Assembly (NCBI GenBank): GCA_914767715.1
Contig: OU612065.1
Location: 6,326,001 to 6,390,000, forward strand
DNA from: Membranipora membranacea
Taxonomy: Eukaryota > Bryozoa > Gymnolaemata > Cheilostomatida > Membraniporidae
Length of the DNA: 64,000 nucleotides
Direction: 5' to 3'
Part shown: piece after piece, positions 59,901 to 64,000 of the stretch
Numbering within the stretch: the stretch's first letter is position 1
Layout: every line of letters starts with the position of its first letter
The notes under the pieces: model-generated
The model's database searches: none
What the model was told of the DNA's origin: nothing
The model's input: only the letters and a program-made list of their open reading frames with translations
Position numbers and translations under genes: made by a program

Positions 59901-62900
59901 ATAGCTTATGAATTGCTCCAGCCTTCGGGCATAGGCGGGCGCACCCCTCAATGTTGTTTGATAGCTATGATAATTTGTTGAATTGAAATGTCGCTCAACA
60001 AAGAAGCCAGAGGTATTATAATCCTACTGACTCTTAATTTGCCTGCTCTCAAATCAAAACACTGCCAAGTGGACTGACAGTAACAAAGATGCATACTTGG
60101 CAGTGGACACATTGTTCCCTGTTACACTTTGATAACTTGCTGTCAGCACCCTCCTACCTTCACACATGAGTTATAGGAAGTAATTGAAAAGTAAGGTTGG
60201 TATTGAGATTGCTCAACCACCAACTCAATGGAACTGTTCTCATTATACACATACAAGGAATTAGGCTTCACATTTCGATATGTGAAAGGAAACTTACACT
60301 CATGCCATTTGGAGGGGCATACTGTTGTGCCTTTCGTGTCATAACAGCACCCTGTGGGTATGGTGAGGGACGTCTGTAAGCTAGAGCCTGCTGAGAGGGC
60401 ATGGGACCTGGTGCACCAGCCATAGGATGGCCAGGGTGGCCAGGATGCCCTGGCATTGCTCCTGGGCCTGCTAACCTCTGCCCTGTGTACTGAGCGCCAT
60501 ACTAAAACAGACAAGACATGACTATTTTGCTTGTGACACCAACATACAACCACCTGGCAAGATATCACGCAAATCATACCACTTGAGCCTTGTAAAAGAG
60601 GGAAAAATATGCTGGCAAAGTGAAAATCACTTGTGTGCATGCATACCAGCATTTTTCAAACTCAAATCTCTCTCATGAATGAACTGCCAATACAGCAGTG
60701 ACAGGGTTTTCAACCACTAACTTCACTTAATAATACCACCTAGATGGCTGCTTTCCGAAGGACTAATTGCACCAGGCACGACTTTTGATATGTGGTTACT
60801 TAAAATGAAGGACTAAAAAGAGGGTATAAAGAGAAGTGGCTGTCTAGAGTTGTCTTACCGGATGTGAATGTTGTCTCTGAAAATGCGGATGTTGTTCTTG
60901 TACCATCATACTAGCCGTAGCAGTGGCTGTAGCGGTCGCTGTAGCTGCTGCCGCTACCATAGCTGCTGCTGACAGAGCGGCAGGCGGAGGTTGATAATCA
61001 GGGTTACCGTTTGGTGGTGGATTATATTGAGGCCTGTATTGTGGAGCCATTCCTGGTCTGAAAACAGAAGCAACCCATCAACAATCATTCTCCATACAGT
61101 TTTATTTTTTATCAAATGTGAGGAGAAGCTTAGGTTTGGTTTTACTGGTCTTCACCTTGATTTTGGACGCATGAGCAACGATATACTTTGTCAATTGTTA
61201 TAGGTATAAGGACTCCGTGCCTGGTCAAGCATTTTACAAAATTGATGCTTCTTTGCAATATCATCTCCCACTTATGAACACGTTACTCTTGATTTTGAGT
61301 TACAGTGACAAAACGAATTACCTAGTGGAAAGGGAATAAAGAATTGTAGCAAGAACAAGCTTATGTTTGTAAAACTGCAAGGCCACTTGAGAAAGATTAA
61401 TGCGCTTGGCGCTGAGCCGTATGTTCTAGCTTTAGGTACTTATAACAACATAATGTAGAGGGTATATTCGACATTCTGTTACAGACATAGCAAACCATTG
61501 AGTAAAAGCAATAAACTATTTTATAACTTTCAACAAGTGAAATTGGATTTTTGAATATGGTTAATGACATAACAAGGATCAATTTAAATTCCCAAAACTT
61601 TACCACCTCTCAAAAATGTTTTCATTTAAACCTTCATTAAGTGTATAGAAATATTTGGCAGATCAAACACTTGGTATCAAAGTATTTCAGGTGTGGATGA
61701 GCTGGTATTTTTCCAATTTTGCTAATACTTTTGATTCTCCATAGAGGGTTAATTAACCTCTTAGCTTTGGTAACCAGTGCTAAATCCAGGTAGTCAGTTG
61801 GTGATTAATGCTGGAAAACCTCGCCCCGGGCAAAGCTTTCTTATGAGCGACTTGTTTTGACGCCCATGCAGCCTTGGTGATGATGTAAAAGCAATATTTT
61901 GCATATGTACCGTTTTCTAAGGTTGAGGCAAATGAAAGGGCAACTTCTTGAACAAATAAATTGGCTTTGCATTTGAAATTATTGGCATCTGGCGCAGGGA
62001 ATGTTTTAGTTTACCGTACCAAGAGCTTACCAACAGATAATCTATCTCTTTGATTGTACCAGGAATATTATACAACATGGTCAGTACTGGCCAGAACGGC
62101 CGACAATAAAAGGATTTAATAGATATTGCTGGTTGCATACCCTGCCGCTGTAGGGATAGAGTTTTGTCTGTAGAAGCCTGGTTGTGTTTGTGCGGGGTAA
62201 CCTGCAGGATGTTGTCCGGCTGGTCCTCTCTGATACATTGGCATATTGTCATATGCACCTGCATGCGGTGTCGTTGCTATCTGTGAGCTGGGTGTCATTC
62301 CCCATACAGTAGTCACAACTGACAGACCATTGGGTCCTCTAGCATTAGGCGGTGCTCCACCATCCATAGGCCAACCCATCTGACCTCCATCACTATAACC
62401 ATAACAAACAACAAAAATGAGGACCAGTTACAGACGAAACATGACTTTTCTATACTTTGTGATCTATTCACCAAGACATCATAGCTGATCATTCTCCCGT
62501 ATTAGGAAGCATCGTGTAGCTGTGGCAATGACCTTGGCTGTGGTAAAGTTGTAAAACATGTATTCCAAGGAATAGGTAATCTTTGCAGCCATAACATGAA
62601 TAAAATTATCTCTCTACCAAAGGGCCATTGATAGTTCCCTGTGTATAATGTGTTGTTTTTTCCATAGGGCTACGACGGGCAGCTGTCAATAATGGTGAGG
62701 GGTTTTTGTCTTGTGTTAGAGCCTGGATAACAATAAACCTACAAGGGTAGACAGGGCAGTCACTGGTATTCTAGTAGTGCAGCTTACCTGTCGCGTTTAT
62801 CCTGAGACTAGTGTGTGTGAGACAAGACACTTAGAAGAAAGGCATTTTTCTAAAACCCAAACACTAGTTGTTGGCCATGTATTGCTAACAGCGTCATGTA

Positions 62901-64000
62901 ACCATTAGCTCAAGTTTACAGATTGTTATATCACATTACAATCTTCTTCATAACCTGACTTAGCTGGTAACTTAAAGGGTGCAAGCTGGGCTATTATTAA
63001 ATTAGCATCACCTGGCCTAATGTATTACCTGGAATATTGTTTCCGCAGCATAGGCTGCTGCATGCCCGTTTGTAAGGTAAATTCAGCTCGTTGCGTGCCT
63101 ACTGACCCTCCTGCTTTGCAACTGCTGTCACTAAAATTCTGAGAGGATGCTACGCCAGAGGCAGATTTGTGTTTTAGCAGGAGTGCTTTCCCTATTTCTT
63201 CACTCCAACCTCTCAATTCAACTACAATAGAAATGATAACCCTATGACATGAAGGACATTTTATGCGTGTCACCCTTAACGATGACCTCTTATAGGGAAG
63301 TACCACCAGCGTTGAGATGCAGGACAACATGTTTATATTAATGTGCTGAGTGAAAAACTTGAGTAGTCTAGCACTGAGTGAGACGAAGGTGGCGAATCAT
63401 ACAAGTGTAACTTGAAACCTAAAAGAAAGATTTAGTTAGGGTAGAGACAAGGTAGATGGCTTGGATTTCTTTACATTAATAAGCCATATTTTACTAAGTA
63501 ACTAAACAATAATCAAAGTTTGAAAGTAAATACAAAAGCATAATTGTAGCTTCGCTATTTAACTGAGATGTTTCCTTTCAATTATAAGCTGGTTTTGTTT
63601 ACACAATTCTTAACAGTATATCAATACAGCTCATAGAAATAGATGTTCAGCTTAACAAAGGTTATCGGTGTATTAAACCATATTAACAACAAAGGAGGCA
63701 CCTTAGCAGATAGAGAGTCACTATTGACAGCGTACAGCTAATTTAATAGCTTCTCTCAATGTTCAACACCTCGCTTACAATCAGAGTCAGACATCAGATA
63801 TAAAGCAGAGAACTTATAGTCGGCATGGAAAACTTGGATGAGAGGACTGGATAACAAGTTGACAGCAATGAGAAACACGACAGCTCCAGCTCCGTTATTA
63901 CATATCCGAATACTACTCTGATGTAGCCTGGGCCGGCTTTTCGCCCCTGCCCAGCCATCTCCAATGGCCACCAGCATATTATTTAGCATACCTGCCATTT
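47930..64000 (-). CDS. zmiz1: Zmiz-type (ZMIZ1/2-like) SP-RING transcriptional co-regulator, 5' partial
   Basis: Exons right to left: 64000-63992 (end only), 63221-63029, 62392-62141, 61057-60859, 60501-60298, 59452-59219, 58738-58675, 58159-58027, 56932-56725, 55468-55363, 53429-53219, 52058-51910, 49886-49743, 49459-49295, 48575-48268 and 48073-47930. About 905 residues are in frame. Zmiz proteins are nuclear PIAS-like factors thought to act as SUMO-ligase-type co-regulators. Seen in order: the end of the N-terminal helical domain ([16 protein letters not shown]), then [10 protein letters not shown], an Ala/Thr tract, proline/glutamine-rich exons, [40 protein letters not shown], and [20 protein letters not shown]. 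The SP-RING follows: [51 protein letters not shown]. The C-terminus, [13 protein letters not shown] and [11 protein letters not shown], matches the vertebrate acidic end. Vertebrate CNKTALLEG is here CGKNALLEG. The gene cannot be assigned to ZMIZ1 or ZMIZ2, and the N-terminal exons lie beyond the window. Confidence 0.95.
48198..48217. repeat. Palindrome CAAGGAGTT/AACTCCTTG
   Basis: Nine-base arms with a 2-base loop, located in the last intron of the Zmiz gene. Same AAGGAGT core as the hairpins at 35507, 36516 and 36782. Confidence 0.8.
48300..48540 (-). repeat. Coding repeat GP(P/A)SNAP in Zmiz
   Basis: The penultimate Zmiz exon encodes about six copies of a GPPSNAP or GPASNA heptad separated by short Ser/Gln/Pro linkers. 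At the DNA level this is a degenerate tandem repeat (TCCACCAAGYAAYGC-like). The vertebrate protein has Pro/Ser-rich sequence at this place but, as far as I recall, not this motif. Confidence 0.8.

Noticed and set aside
63756-63998. Minus-strand ORF beginning MAGMLNN at the window edge
   Set aside because: It reads through the donor site after ATGGCAG. The exon ends at 63992, and the rest is intron. The in-frame continuation is K-M-A-V-E-L into the next exon.

Overview
The window is nuclear DNA from an invertebrate animal. Genes are split by many short GT-AG introns, the intergenic and intronic DNA is AT-rich, and it is full of palindromes, MITE-like elements and tRNA-derived SINEs. Four genes have clear animal orthologues: coilin, fructose-1,6-bisphosphatase, XPG/ERCC5 endonuclease and a Zmiz-type SP-RING protein. 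I cannot name the phylum from the sequence alone. The single Zmiz and the general style fit a non-vertebrate bilaterian, but that is inference.

Layout. 1-2,150: a tandem repeat with a unit of about 430 bp. 2,748-5,852 (minus): 3' part of an unrecognised gene with a Cys-Pro-Ala-Lys motif. 6,228-6,656 (minus): relic of a Ty3/gypsy RNase H. 6.7-11.2 kb: gene-poor, with a tRNA-derived element. 11,228-18,642 (plus): complete 11-exon coilin, carrying two large inverted repeats in its introns. 18.6-21.2 kb: two exon-like fragments. 21,227-24,273 (minus): a complete-looking 4-exon gene of unknown function (340 aa, fourfold repeat). 24.3-27.1 kb: intergenic, with a G-rich tract. 27,060-30,949 (plus): complete 7-exon FBPase (338 aa). 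31-38.9 kb: long intergenic region with hairpins and repeats. 38,917-45,491 (plus): complete 7-exon XPG (985 aa). 47,930-64,000 (minus): Zmiz gene with 15 complete exons, a stop, and the end of a further exon at the window edge; its N-terminal exons lie outside.

The exon models were made by reading splice junctions by eye. Every junction listed keeps the reading frame, and the coilin, FBPase, XPG and Zmiz models recover family motifs across junctions. The genes are unrelated in function (Cajal body scaffold, gluconeogenesis, nucleotide excision repair, SUMO-type transcription co-regulator). I see no operon-like or cluster logic and no convincing novel multi-gene system. The most unusual content is structural: a 1.18 kb near-perfect hairpin and a 0.5 kb hairpin inside coilin introns, a MITE family with at least three copies, and many near-zero-loop short palindromes.
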